Source of the DNA: Amblyornis subalaris
Lineage: Eukaryota; Chordata; Aves; Passeriformes; Ptilonorhynchidae
DNA length: 64,000 nt
Direction of reading: 5' to 3'
NCBI GenBank assembly: GCA_018881555.1
Contig: JACAXG010000012.1
Location: 3,564,236 to 3,628,235 of the forward strand
The position numbers and the translations under genes were made by a program. Positions within the stretch are counted from its first letter, which is position 1, and every line of letters begins with the position of its first letter. Of this stretch, positions 36,222 to 47,360 are shown in pieces. The notes beneath the pieces are model-generated. The model had not been told where the DNA came from. It saw nothing but the letters and a program-made list of their open reading frames with translations, and did not search any database.

Positions 36222-39200
36222 CTGTCAGCAAAGGCAGAGCACAGAAACAGTGATAGCTTGTGACATTTTCCTTTCATAATTTATGAAAACAAAATACCTT
36301 AGAGTTTGCAGAACACAAGAAGAAAAATTTTAGAATAATCCCTTTAAGGAAAAAGACCATAAGACAAATATCTTATTATTTTACGTCTATTACCAGAAAA
36401 ATTTACCTGTAAGACTGATATATCCATGCAGAATTAATTGATAATGGTTAAGTAATGCACTCTATGAAAAAAAAGAAATGCTGCGACACTGCAAATAAAC
36501 ATAAAGTGAAAAAGACCTAAAATTAGAACCTTCAAAGTAATGGCACTGTGAGAATACTTTGGGGTTCTTTACAGCGAAATAAACTTTAAAACCTTTATAA
36601 AATTAATAGCATTAATAAATTGCTATTATAATTAGCATAATTTCAGAGGAACTAAGACACAATTATATGACAATTTAAGTATTACAAACTCAAGGTGAAC
36701 ATTTTTTTAGTATTTAAAAATGTCATTTGCACACATTAGAAACAAGCAAAGNGGAAAATACATCATGATGTGTTGTGTATCTTCCATCTCTTCATTTCGT
36801 GCTGGTTGGATAAGCTATAAAAATGAATGTGCTTGAAGTTTCTCAGGTACCAGTACTTTTACTCACAACTCAAGTAAAAAATCCTTGGATGCCAACACCC
36901 ACTATGCAGCATCCCTTCAGGATGGATGCCATCAGCACCAGATAAACTGGGGAATCTTACAGCGCTCCTGCCAACACCCCAGTTCAGGACACTCAGCATA
37001 GGCCTCCCACTATTTTGTTTGCCCGGGAAGATTCCCTTCAGCAGGCTGAGGAAGCATTGAAACCTGCTATGCACACAGCAAACATCTTCCCCATGTTTTT
37101 CTCCACATGCTTTTCACACACCAGCTGCCACCAGGGAGGAGGAGTCTCCATGCTCACTGCAGGATGCAGTTTCTCCCATAACAACCCAGATGATGATATT
37201 GCCTATTTTATATACAAGTGCATATTTCTGATTAGCTGAGACTTTCCACCTTTGAAGATCCCAAGGGAGAGCTATGTGCAGCTACCACTGCTTGGCAAAG
37301 CTTTGGTAGCAGTTTTGGGGGAAAGAGGTGGATATCATAAAAGTGTTCATTCACCAATTCATTATACCTGATGCACATTTTAAAAGTATCCACTAGGCTC
37401 CGGCAGGCATGTTAAAAACATACTGACAGAAGACTGAGCATTTAAGGTTTTGTTGTGACTTCTCTCCACAGGCAGGAGTGAGAGGTGAACACACCCTGGT
37501 CAGCAGCAGCCCTGGAAAACACCATCTCACATGGAACACGCTACAGACAACTTCCTTATCCCTCTGGAAGACCATTCGAGGGACTGAATGACTGTTGGAG
37601 AACAGGTGATAGTGATGAGCTGTCAGGACTTTTTTAAGAGAAAATGGGCAGAGTCAGTGCATGAAGCAGGCCACTGAAGTGAGTTTTGGGGCACAATAAT
37701 GCCAATGGTACTGCTTCCCTGCAGCAAAGGCCAGGCTGCATCCTTACACTGCCTTCGCAGAGAGGGAAGTGGCTTTTCCCATTTTAAAAATTACTTTGAA
37801 AAATATATCAGGCAAAGGAAGAAAGAATAACTTACATCAAATTGTCTTAAACTGAAGGAAAAAAAAAATCTTAGACTTTTTAATATTGGATGCTTCTTCC
37901 TTCTGTTTTTCAGGGAACAAACCCAGCTGTCTTCTCTTTCCCCCTTTTTTTTCCCCCAGTTCAGCAACCAGGCAAACCGGTCATGTTGTTTGCATAGTTC
38001 TCCTCCTGGTGACAGCCACTCACATTAACCAGGTTAATAAAAGATAATACAAAGTTGCTTTCAAACATCACAGTGGTCTCTTCTACAAGATTAATACCTA
38101 CAGCAAGAAGCAGTGGCAACTGCAGAGAGAGACAGGACACTTTTTACAGCTACAGTCATGTGACAGATCTTGGAAGTTCCTTGGCTTCACAGGCAAACCG
38201 CTGTGGAGCAGGGCAAGGGATGCCCACACACTCTGGCACCAGCATCGCGCACGGGCAACCTCTGGATGGAACCTGGAAAACAAACCAGAGTGCAGAAGAA
38301 AGAGGCAGGCAGGCAGGACTGCCGGGCTTGGCTCGATGAAGAATGGAGTATCTGTATCAGTTAAGGATTTGACCTCGAGCCTTACGGCCATCAGCAGCAA
38401 ATTCAGCACCCCTACCACTGCTTGAAGGGAAGATTACCAAAGTCATTAAAGGAATGATTAGCCTCCCAATAGGTCAAAAATACGGAATCAATCCACTTTT
38501 GTAAAGCATTACAGCCAGAACGTGCGAAAGCTTTATAAACCAATACACTATGGATTTCTGGATAAAACCTCTTCTCCTTCTGCTTATAATCTTTTTTGGA
38601 TTTGCTCCTTTTTACTTAATAGACTCTTAAAAATTGGCTATCTTCTCTGTAGCATTTTATAATAACCTCTGAAGAAACAGCCAAGTATTAAGACAAAATG
38701 CTAGAAAAGGTGAGTCCAGAAGACCCTCAAAAACAGGAGGAACTGTTGAGGAAGCTGTAAAAGTACTGTAGATTGAGTATTTATAACCACCTACCTGTGC
38801 TTTGAAAAAGAGTGTTTTTAAAAGCAGGATAATTTTGATGAGAACTTACAAAACCCACAACTACACAATTGTGCATTGAATACCTGTGTATACCTGTTTT
38901 TTCTACAAGTATTAAAAGCATGGTTTCATAATCTAAGCAACTGCACAAACGATCATGTTTTCAAATAAATTACAAGAGAAAGACTCAGCAAATATTGTCT
39001 GCACGTCTATATATTTTAAGGCTTACCTACCCATACGACCACAAATTAGACAGCCAGCTTGGACCCAGCAACCCATCACTTTGCAGATGTTCACAGCCAC
39101 AAAAAGTTCAAGATCTCTTTGACCTCAAAGTAAGAAATTAATCACCTGCAAGTCCTGCATTAGATATTAAAATAAGTAAATTTAAGCCTAACATAGCTGC

Positions 39201-40217
39201 AAAGTCAAATGCTGAAATTTTTTCTTTTAAACTCTTCATTCGTAAACTCTTAATTAGGTCAAATTCTGAGAAGCGACAAACATCTGGCAGCTGCAGTGGT
39301 TTGCCCAGCATTTGTGCTCAGTTCCCCTCTGGATGCAGCTCCCTGGGAGCTCTGCCAGAACAGCCACTCAGAGAGGTGTTAACACCTAGAAATTACAGCG
39401 GCATTTCTAACTAACCCTGCAAACCATACCTGTTGCGTTCGCATGGNTATGTGTGGCTTGGGTAAACAATAATTTATGCCAGACTTTTTTCCTCTTGTGA
39501 CTTTAGTTTTGATATCACATCATGATTCAAAGCCCGGTGCACCATAAATTTTCTCCAAATGTGTAGTAATTCCTTGGCGCAGTCTAAAGTTATGATTCAT
39601 TTATACTGGAGTGACAGCATAATACCTAGGTGTCAAAATCCATTAAAACTGTTCAATGTCTTCTGTTTATTTTTAGAACCAATTGAGACTTAACTGATGG
39701 TGAAAAATATACAGTCAAGTGTGTTTACTTCACCTTTACAAAGAATCCGTTATAGTCCCAATTAATTTGTTATTCCTGTCACAACAGGTACTGGATACTT
39801 CAAAACTGTCATTACCGTTTCTCTCTGTTTCTTTTGCCTCTTTTTTTTTAATATGAAGGCTTCTGTTTATTTTTAACCCATTAGTAGGTAATGGCTTATT
39901 TTCTTCGTAAAATAGGAATTTCACATCACTTTCCATTTTAATTAAAATAAATGTGATGAATAAATACATTTCCTAACCAACTTACATTTATTGTGCTCAA
40001 AATTCTCTCTTCCTGTCACAATTAGGTGTCCTAGTGCTGAATTTAATGACCGTTCACAGGATGATACAACTCGTGCATCAGTATGATTAGTTAGATAGAA
40101 ATTAAAAATATGCTACGTGACAAACACCAAAACAGTTCTTAGCACAAATTCTTTTGCTGTGCTAAGTGTTAACAGTACATTTTTGCTTACAGAAAATTCA
40201 GAACATAGTTTCAGGCA
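36222..40217. other. Non-coding stretch with one strong polypyrimidine tract
   Basis: No gene is supported. A CTCF-like match (GCCACCAGGGAGG, about 37127-37139, two departures from the usual core) and a short (GGCA)n run near 38303-38316 are present. Open frames at 38055-38418 overlap on both strands (94 and 106 codons), which argues against coding. Single Ns lie at 36752 and 39447. Confidence 0.5.
37930..37959 (+). promoter_or_regulatory. Strong polypyrimidine tract with AG, acceptor-like
   Basis: Twenty-eight consecutive pyrimidines (37930-37957) are followed immediately by AG at 37958-37959, an almost ideal 3' splice site. Downstream, an in-range donor would have to be a weak one such as CCAG|GTTAAT near 38032. 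No coding frame is persuasive, so if it is used it would more likely belong to a non-coding transcript. Confidence 0.25.
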
Positions 40218-40240
40218 GGGGGAGGGAAGGGCAGGGAGGG
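40218..40240 (+). other. G-quadruplex motif, five G runs
   Basis: Five G runs (5, 3, 3, 3 and 3 bases) are separated by loops of 1, 2, 2 and 1 bases. This satisfies the strict quadruplex rule with one run to spare and very short loops, in an otherwise AT-rich neighbourhood. Such motifs are often found near promoters, but no CpG island or gene is visible within 1 kb. Confidence 0.85.
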
Positions 40241-43200
40241 AAACCCACAAAACCCCCACAAGATGAGCACTAAATGCCAAAGCCAGACACCAATGAAAAA
40301 GTAATCAGAATAATTCTCTGCAAATAGTTGTAAATATAACTCTGAAGAAGAGTTTGTAGTGGTTGTGTTAGAGAAAAGGCAAATGAAATACTGATGTTCA
40401 AAGTGTTTTTACAATACTGGAACCAAGGAAGCCATATAATGTGGGGGGAAAGCAGTCATAGTATAAAACAAATATGTTAGAAGTCAAATTAAAAACTGAG
40501 TATACCTGCACACACTGCTCCTGATACTAATCTGCAGTGGGTACTGTCTCCAGCAGCCCCCATCCTGCTTGGGAAGATGGGCTCACAGCCACCTCTTCCC
40601 CTTCTCCCTCCCTTGCCTGGGCATTTTGGCACATTGCATACTCTCAGCACTTCCCTGCCCACCAAGGGAGCCAAAGCAAGGGGCTCCTGGTCCAGCAGGA
40701 AGCATAACCCAGCACTCACAGGGACAAGACAGGAAATGTACTACACAACTCAAGACCTGTGGCTAAGGTTACCAGTCCAAATGCAAGCCAAAGCCAGGGT
40801 ATCACCCCCTCATGGGTCAAGAACCAAATGGGAAAGAGCTCTGGAGTATGTATTGTAGTTCATAGTTTTACAGCATTCAGAATCATCTTCCTTCTGCTTT
40901 TTACTTCCAGAAAAACAAAATACAGGATTACAATTGAGTATAGGACTTGACGTTACTTAAATGTATCACTGGTGACCCTGCTGCTGCACCAGCAGCATGG
41001 ATTGTCATTCACTTCTGAGGCATGTTAGCTCACTGAAGCAAAACGACACATCACTGTTTTCTATTAATCTGTTATAAGGATTTTATTGTAATTTGGATGA
41101 TTATACTCTGTAGTCATAACTATGTAAAATTAAGCCTAAATATCTTAAGTGACTCATAGGAATTAGAAATTAAATAGGCCTATTGGAGAAGGTCTATCTT
41201 CCTATTATTATATTATGCTATCTACAGTATATTTTCTGGTGTTTTGACTTGGTCAGTTTTAAAAGTCTCAGAAATGGGGCTTTCATGATTTTTCCTTTAT
41301 AATTGCTGCCTAACCTAATAGACCTTACACTTAGCTAAATTTTTTTAATACTTAGTTTCACTTCAATTGGGTCTCCTTGATTCACCCCGAGGATCATATC
41401 TGCTTCCTGCATCCTTGATCATTACACCCTTCCTCTTCTTTATCAGCTGCAAACACACGCTCTGCCCTCTCCCATGTTGGTGCTTTAGCTCTCAGAATAC
41501 GCTTTAGAGCTCTCCAGTAACGCCTGAAGAGTAATGCCCATCCTATCTGAAACCTGCAGCTGTTGTTGCCGGACACTAGAGTCCCAGCACAGTGGGAAGG
41601 ACCAGAGCACAGAGCTGTGTCTCAGCTCTCCTGTATCCCCTGGACCTTTCACATTTGCATACTGGCCTCATGTTATTGCTTCTTACCATAGTTATAACCA
41701 AGAAAAAAGTATTTCAGGAAGAATATAAATGGGTTCTCCTTTGCAAAACCATCCACACCCTTTTCAGGGTGGGAGTTTTCTTATGACAGTGAGTCAAATT
41801 TTTGCAAGAGATTATTTTCAAACATTTCAGAGTAACTATGCTGAGTGGGGGGCAGCACTGGAGTGGGAGGAACAAGCAGTAAGAGACTACAAGGGACTGC
41901 TGAATTAGCACCTTCCTCCGTATTATTTCTTGTAAATTACTCATTTCCTGGTCCTAACTGATTTTTCTGACTCCCATACCTGTAAAATCACATCAGCTTA
42001 TGCTACCAGTTTACAAAAGTAGAACTCATAACCTCTGAGGCTGCCCCGAGTGACCTAACACACTGCCTTTGTGCAAGAAAATGGAACCAGCAGGATACAA
42101 AAATCCCAGACTGCAGCTAATGGCTCTTTGTGAAAATCAAAAGCAGTAGTTTGGAGCTGCTTGCATATACAGAAGAGGCTTTTTTTTGCAAAATCTGTAC
42201 ACAACTCCATCAACATGCAACACAGCAAGACCAAATGGCCAGGCACTAGAGGTTTCAGCACAATCACTATTAACAGTGAGCTGCATCCTAGGGACTTATG
42301 CCAGAAACTCACAACTTTTAAGTCCAATCATTACCAGAAATAACGTGGCTTACACTCAGTTAAAATCAATAGTCCTTATTTGGGTAGTTTCAATTCTCAT
42401 CAACCAACTCTGCCTTCCAACACTTACCCTTCCATAAATCTATATTTAAATAAATGCAGGTCTTCTGTAATAACATGTTATGGTCTAGTGAGAATCTCAA
42501 CTCCATGTTTTAGGGATGAGGAAAAGAAAAGATAACGAAACATTTTGGGGAATATCGTGTTAAGTATCACAAAGCAATCAATGACACATGGCCAGATAAG
42601 TACTAACATCATGCAAGTACTGTTTTAGTAATCTCAGCACTGAATTTGTCTTTAGAAAGAGTGCTGGGGCTTGTGTAGCAACTCATCCAGTTATTGGACT
42701 GGTTTAGGAAACAGGCAAATATTTGGAGCAAAACTCTTCCCTTCTACAGAACAGTTTTCAAACATGTGCAACACCCACAATGAAAAAGCAGTAGGGTTCA
42801 AGTGGACACTTCACTATGCAGCTGAATTTTTTACCGTGAAGCATTAGCTTGCTGGACTGGAATTTCTGAGACAGAACACACATTTTTCTCAAGAGTGACA
42901 TTGGTCCACAGGCTAAGAGGTGGTTTTGAACACAAAGGATGTTGCAGTTATCCTACCACCTTTCAGGTCCTCGTCACTACAAACTTTACAACAGCTGCTT
43001 ACACAAGGCTGGTTAATGTATCTTAAAACACAATACATAGATGTTCCTCTATGGATTTTCAGGAGTATTTTACACCTGTAAGTAGTGATTCCATAGTTAT
43101 GGGTATCTGGGTCCATAAACACCATCACCTGACTTGGAATGAGCTACAGAACAGAGCAATAGTGCCTGCTGGGCTGTAGCTTTAGTGGTGAACCAGTGCC

Positions 43201-43360
43201 AAACCTTGTGTGGGTGAGCTGTTCTTTGATTTTTGTTTGAACATTACAATCAATGTCTGTAAGAGACAGAGGAGATGTAGAAAACCTGTGGAATCAAAGG
43301 CTAACACACTAGATGAATCCAGAAGTGATTATTTGATTACTTCAGCTTTTTCTTTTCAAG
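40241..43360. other. Non-coding stretch, no gene seen
   Basis: A raised-GC segment at 40500-40850 carries short frames on both strands (76 minus, 93 and 65 plus) with no recognised domain. The remainder is AT-rich filler. No tRNA-like, rRNA-like or repeat-family sequence was recognised. Confidence 0.55.
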
Positions 43361-43396
43361 GAAGAAACCTCATGGAAAGCTCTCTCCGACATTAAG
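43361..43396 (+). other. Microexon-like segment, 36 bp
   Basis: A pyrimidine-rich stretch 'ctttttcttttcaag' ends at 43360, and a strong donor, AAG|GTGAGC, begins at 43397. The 36 bp between are exactly 12 codons in phase 0, reading EETSWKALSDIK, a plausible soluble peptide. Symmetric microexons of this size exist in neuronal and cytoskeletal genes. I do not recognise the parent protein. The acceptor has A before AG, which is weaker than C or T. A chance origin is quite possible. Confidence 0.22.
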
Positions 43397-43899
43397 GTGA
43401 GCTTTTCTGCAGTTTGTTTAATTCACAAAGATTTCTCTCTTTTCTAGAGAAGAGAAACTTAATTTTTGCAAGATGTATTTGAGCACCCAGTCTCATCCCA
43501 TATTATCAGTTTCAAACAAAATTTAAAATTTTGCATTGATGCACACAGTTCGAACAAAAAAAAATCCTGAAGAGACAATTTGTGTTAAGAAATAACCTTG
43601 AAGGCCAGTAAATTAAATTTTTATTTGTCAATCTACAGTGATTTTTTTTTTTACACGCAAGGAAAAGAGGAGCTAATGCAAGTAGAATGGCAGGAAAATA
43701 TATGTATTTGCAGCTACTCCTACAATTTTGTAACAAAGGGGAAGATTTCTTTAGCTTTTAATGAAACCTCGCTTTCCTCATTAATTCTTTTTTCCCCAAT
43801 ACTTGTTCCAAACTAACACAGTGCCTTCTTTAGCTTTCACTGTATTAGCTCACAACCAAGCTACAAGGTTTTTTGTGTGCACAGTTATGGTCCATCATT
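43397..43899. other. AT-rich spacer with T run
   Basis: There is an 11-T run at 43642-43652 and otherwise nothing is recognised. The frames on both strands (70-75 codons) are not supported. Confidence 0.55.
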
Positions 43900-44420
43900 A
43901 TTAAACGTCTCTTGTTGGGCAGGAGAGGTGCTCCATCACAAACAGCCATTCATCAGCGCTTGCCAAGCCGGCTCACACCTGACCTCTGCGGCAATAATGC
44001 CGCATCAAGCAGGCCAACTACCCGCTTTAGCGGCAGAGCAGGGAGCAAGAGCCAGCCTCAAGATTAAGTGCACTGTTTCAGGTTTCCATTCCCAGGAGCT
44101 AGGTGGGCTCATGTTGTATTGATTGCGAAAGTTTACCGGTAAGTATCACAAACAACAATAGCCAGGTCAATGATCGGCGATGCCTGAGCAGGAATCCCCC
44201 CGGAATGCCGTGCGCTCCGGGCCCCGGCGTCGCAATCATGACAGCTGAGTGCAGGTTGAATAAGGTTTATGGGGAAGGGAAGAGTGAGAGCCTGCAGCAT
44301 GAAATGACATTTAAGCAAGTTACATGTGGGAGCACAATGAGAGACAATGATGCAATTATATTTTTCCAAGTTTCCAACTGCAGCAAAACCCTGTAGTCTC
44401 TCAGTGTTTATGTGTTCAGC
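43900..44420. promoter_or_regulatory. CpG-enriched, enhancer-like conserved-looking block
   Basis: About 17 CpGs fall between 43950 and 44240, with a local cluster of about 11 in 120 bp around 44125-44240. GC content is raised but not extreme, and the sequence is rich in short balanced motifs such as TCAATGATCGGCGATGCC and GGCAATAATGCCGCATC. A donor-like ACCG|GTAAGTATC lies at 44140. A long minus-strand frame (164 codons, 44133-44627) crosses it but has no recognised domain. The texture fits a developmental enhancer or a weak CpG-island promoter. Conservation was not tested. Confidence 0.35.
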
Positions 44421-44740
44421 CAGCTCCATGCTCAGTGCAGTAAATAGCTGCTCAGGAACAGAAGACAAATACATAAATGCAGGTATTAGTGAGTATAAAC
44501 TATAGCAAGACCAAAGCAAAAAAATTTCCAAGCATCTGTTTCTCTTAAGAGCCACACAGGTTTGGCACCACAATCTGAAAAAGAATCTATTAATAAAATC
44601 TCTTGCTTCAAAGACAGAAAACCCCACAGACTGTTCAAAACCCTGGCCAAACTTGTGAAATAAAGTGTTTGTTCTGATGCTATGATTAAATGGAAGGCTG
44701 TATTTAAGTCACACTATGATTTAANTGAGAGGAGCCCTGA

Positions 44741-44800
44741 GATTTGGACTTGGTGATCCTTGTGGGTCCCTTCCAACTTAAGATATTCTATGGTTCTACG
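44741..44800 (+). mobile_element. CR1 LINE 3' end fragment
   Basis: The segment GGTGATCCTTGTGGGTCCC followed by TTCCAACTTAAGATATTCTA and 'tggttctacgg' matches the highly conserved 3' tail of avian CR1 retrotposons, including the degenerate ATTCTATG-type terminal octamers. Only the last 60 bp or so are clear, so this is a severely 5'-truncated copy, as most CR1 insertions are. The absence of a poly(A) tail is normal for CR1. The sequence before 44741 is not recognisably CR1. Confidence 0.88.
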
Positions 44801-46859
44801 GTTATATCAAAACTAACATCCAGACTTATTAGCTGTCCTCCAATGAGGAACCAAATCCCATAGCCATACTGAAAATCCATTTTTAAATTTTTACTGTGTA
44901 TTACATTTAAAGTCTACCTAAGAGCTCATATTTAAAAGTAAGGAAGTTATACTGAAATCTTATTTGATACCAATAATAATGAAATATTTTAGAATTAGAT
45001 TTTTTTTAAAACTACTTTAACTAAACCCAAAAACTGCTATGATGTTGTACGAATCTACAGAAATTCCCAAGTCTACCTAGGACTCCAGCAATTCTAAACC
45101 TGTGTTTTAATTGTCCTGCTTAGAGTTTAACTTGCTCTTAAGGTGCTTTGTCTAAATGGAATTCAAACATTAAAAATAAGTGACAGTAAGATTGGAGTTA
45201 AATTGTTGCATACAATGTATTTTAGCTATAGTTTCCAATCTTTCAAATAATGGAGATTCTAAGGCTGTGTGTTATAGGGGTTAAGCTATAGTGTATTTTT
45301 TCTTCTACCTGAAAATGAAGACAAAATAATTGTCCATGTGTACCTACAAGAAGAAATTAATAAAACCTGAACAAACATACTCCTTTTTCTGTTTATATAA
45401 TAATCTTGTATGTCCAAAAATATTTCAGTTCCATGCAAATAAATGTCACTTATCAGATGGCAGCATAGTACCCATAATGATGCTTCAATTATTCAGAAAA
45501 AATAATAATAATGTCATCACAAGTCTATGCAATTACTGGAAGGGTCAATATATTTAATACAAATATTTTTAACAACTTCTGTAACTCAAACAAACTCCAT
45601 TCCAAGTTTTGCTTTGGAGACCATATATTTTTACTATACTAGTCCAATGGTATTCAAAAATAATTGAATTAGAGGGAAAAATTGTGTGGAATTTATATTT
45701 TCTTCTGTGAGTATTCTGGAGTAGTTCTATAAGATAAGTTAGGTGGGTGAAATAAAGAAAAGACACTATTATGTGTTGCTGAAATTAAAAAAATATTCAA
45801 GCTTTTTTGTCTTTCTTTAAAAGATAAAGGTATGGACCCCAATAAGACATGGTAAGAACATCCCTGATAGCTCAATCTATTCTGAGATAATGTAAGAATT
45901 TGGTTGCAAGCTTGCCGATTAATTATGTTATTTGACACTCGGGACCAGTTGAAGTCTTGCTGATGTGATTAAACACTTTTTATCTGCTCTATGGAAATAT
46001 TTCTGTTGAAGTATTTATAATGATTTCAGTTTAAAACTGATTGCTACATAAATTTGATAACAAGAGAAAACAAAAGTGTGAAAATAACTGTTAGGCTTTA
46101 GACAACAAAAGAATGCAAGTGCCACAATAGGCAGCCCATCTCATCTATATCCTTGCAATTAATAGGAAAGAAGTCTCACTCCATGATCATTGTTTCATGT
46201 CTATTGGTAAAAGTGCTTAGCAAGCACATTATAACCCACAGGTTTCCATTAGGACAGCACACAGCACCTGTAGTACAGATCCTGCAACTATAATAGGGGA
46301 ATAGCGTAGCAGTCTGGAAAAAATTCACTGAAATGTTTTTCAAAGTGCCACTGGGTACAGGTTTTTCTTCACCCAAACTCATGCTGTAGCAGCAGGGAAG
46401 GGCTGTTCTTGCATCACCACATACCCGACACAGTCAAGAGTTTTCAGGAGGGCTTGTCTTTCATGAGACAAAACTGCAATCCCATTGCTGCTGGTCACCC
46501 AAGGCAGTTGGGTGCTGAAGTGTTCAAGTGTTATTTTCTCATCATTCTTTCTGCTTATAGGTAACAACCATACAGCTGCTTCCTCTAATCTGAGTGTTGT
46601 TATCTGACAAAAGTAATTAAATAAAGAGAAGAATTTGTGTCCAGCCACAGCCGGTAACTAGCCTTGACAGGGTTTGCATGTGACAGCACCAAAGCAACAC
46701 GTGGTGCCACTGGACTACAGGAAGAAAGTAAAAGCTGGTTGAGGGGAAAAAACAATAACAAATAAATAAAATGGATTTTTTTGCATTTTAACTACTCAAG
46801 ATAAAATAAAGTCTCTTTGTCATAGTCGGTTTATCACATTAAGCCTGAACTAATATTTT
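44801..46859. other. AT-rich non-coding stretch, no gene seen
   Basis: No gene is supported. Short AAT repeats occur near 45500-45513. Frames are under 90 codons. The 46379-46648 minus frame (89 codons) has no recognised features. Confidence 0.55.
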
Positions 46860-47080
46860 CTAATCATAGTGACCTCATCCTGCCAGAATGCACCGGCCCC
46901 TAATCCTTGCTGTAATGTTTTCTCATTAGCTGCTCAGCATTGGCCACACTGGTTGAAGCAGCTAAGCACTGCCTCAGGCACCACTGGAATTAATTACCAG
47001 AAGAAACACTGCTGTTTCGGATTGTCATCTTGAATTTATCACTTGCCACTTAATGTAACTCATCTGACCTAATAGCTCCT
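46860..47080. other. Candidate conserved non-coding element beside CpG island
   Basis: This compact block of mixed composition contains a TAATTA homeodomain-type palindrome within GGAATTAATTACC (46987-46999), CAGCTAAGCA-type motifs and CATCTG or CACTTG E-box-like sites. It abuts the CpG island at 47081. The pairing of such a block with a CpG island is typical of promoters or enhancers of developmental genes. Conservation is inferred from texture only. Confidence 0.28.
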
Positions 47081-47360
47081 CCATGTCACCGGAGGCCTCG
47101 GCAGCAGCCCGCGGCGGGCAGCGCGGGGAGCTGCGGGTCCCACCTGCCCGGGCAGCCCGGCAGGCAGCTGCTCCCGGCCTGGCTCCAATCCTGCCCCGCA
47201 GGCAGAGCAGGATAACGATGCCCCCAGCAAATTGCAGATTACCCACGGCTCACGCCGCATCCGAACCCGAGGAGGGCTCACCGGGAGCTGGAGCCGATGC
47301 ACACAGCGGGCCCCGCTCGGAGACGGCGATCTTTCATTTCACGGGATGNGGACACGCCAA
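47081..47360. promoter_or_regulatory. CpG island, candidate promoter
   Basis: By eye there are about 27 CpGs in 280 bp at roughly two-thirds GC, giving an observed/expected ratio near 0.9, which passes the usual island criteria. The surroundings are AT-rich and CpG-poor. Frames are open on both strands (104 plus at 47083, 73 and 77 minus). The minus frame gives an ATG in 'gtgacATGG' context near 47073 and runs to a stop at 47025, 18 codons, with no recognised protein. No TATA box is evident, as is usual for island promoters. It may drive an unannotated transcript in either direction, or be an orphan enhancer island. One N lies at 47349. Confidence 0.6.

Noticed and set aside
37180..37240. 'gatgatgatattg' with a later CTGA as a C/D-box snoRNA
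   Set aside because: There is no terminal stem and no convincing C'/D' pair.
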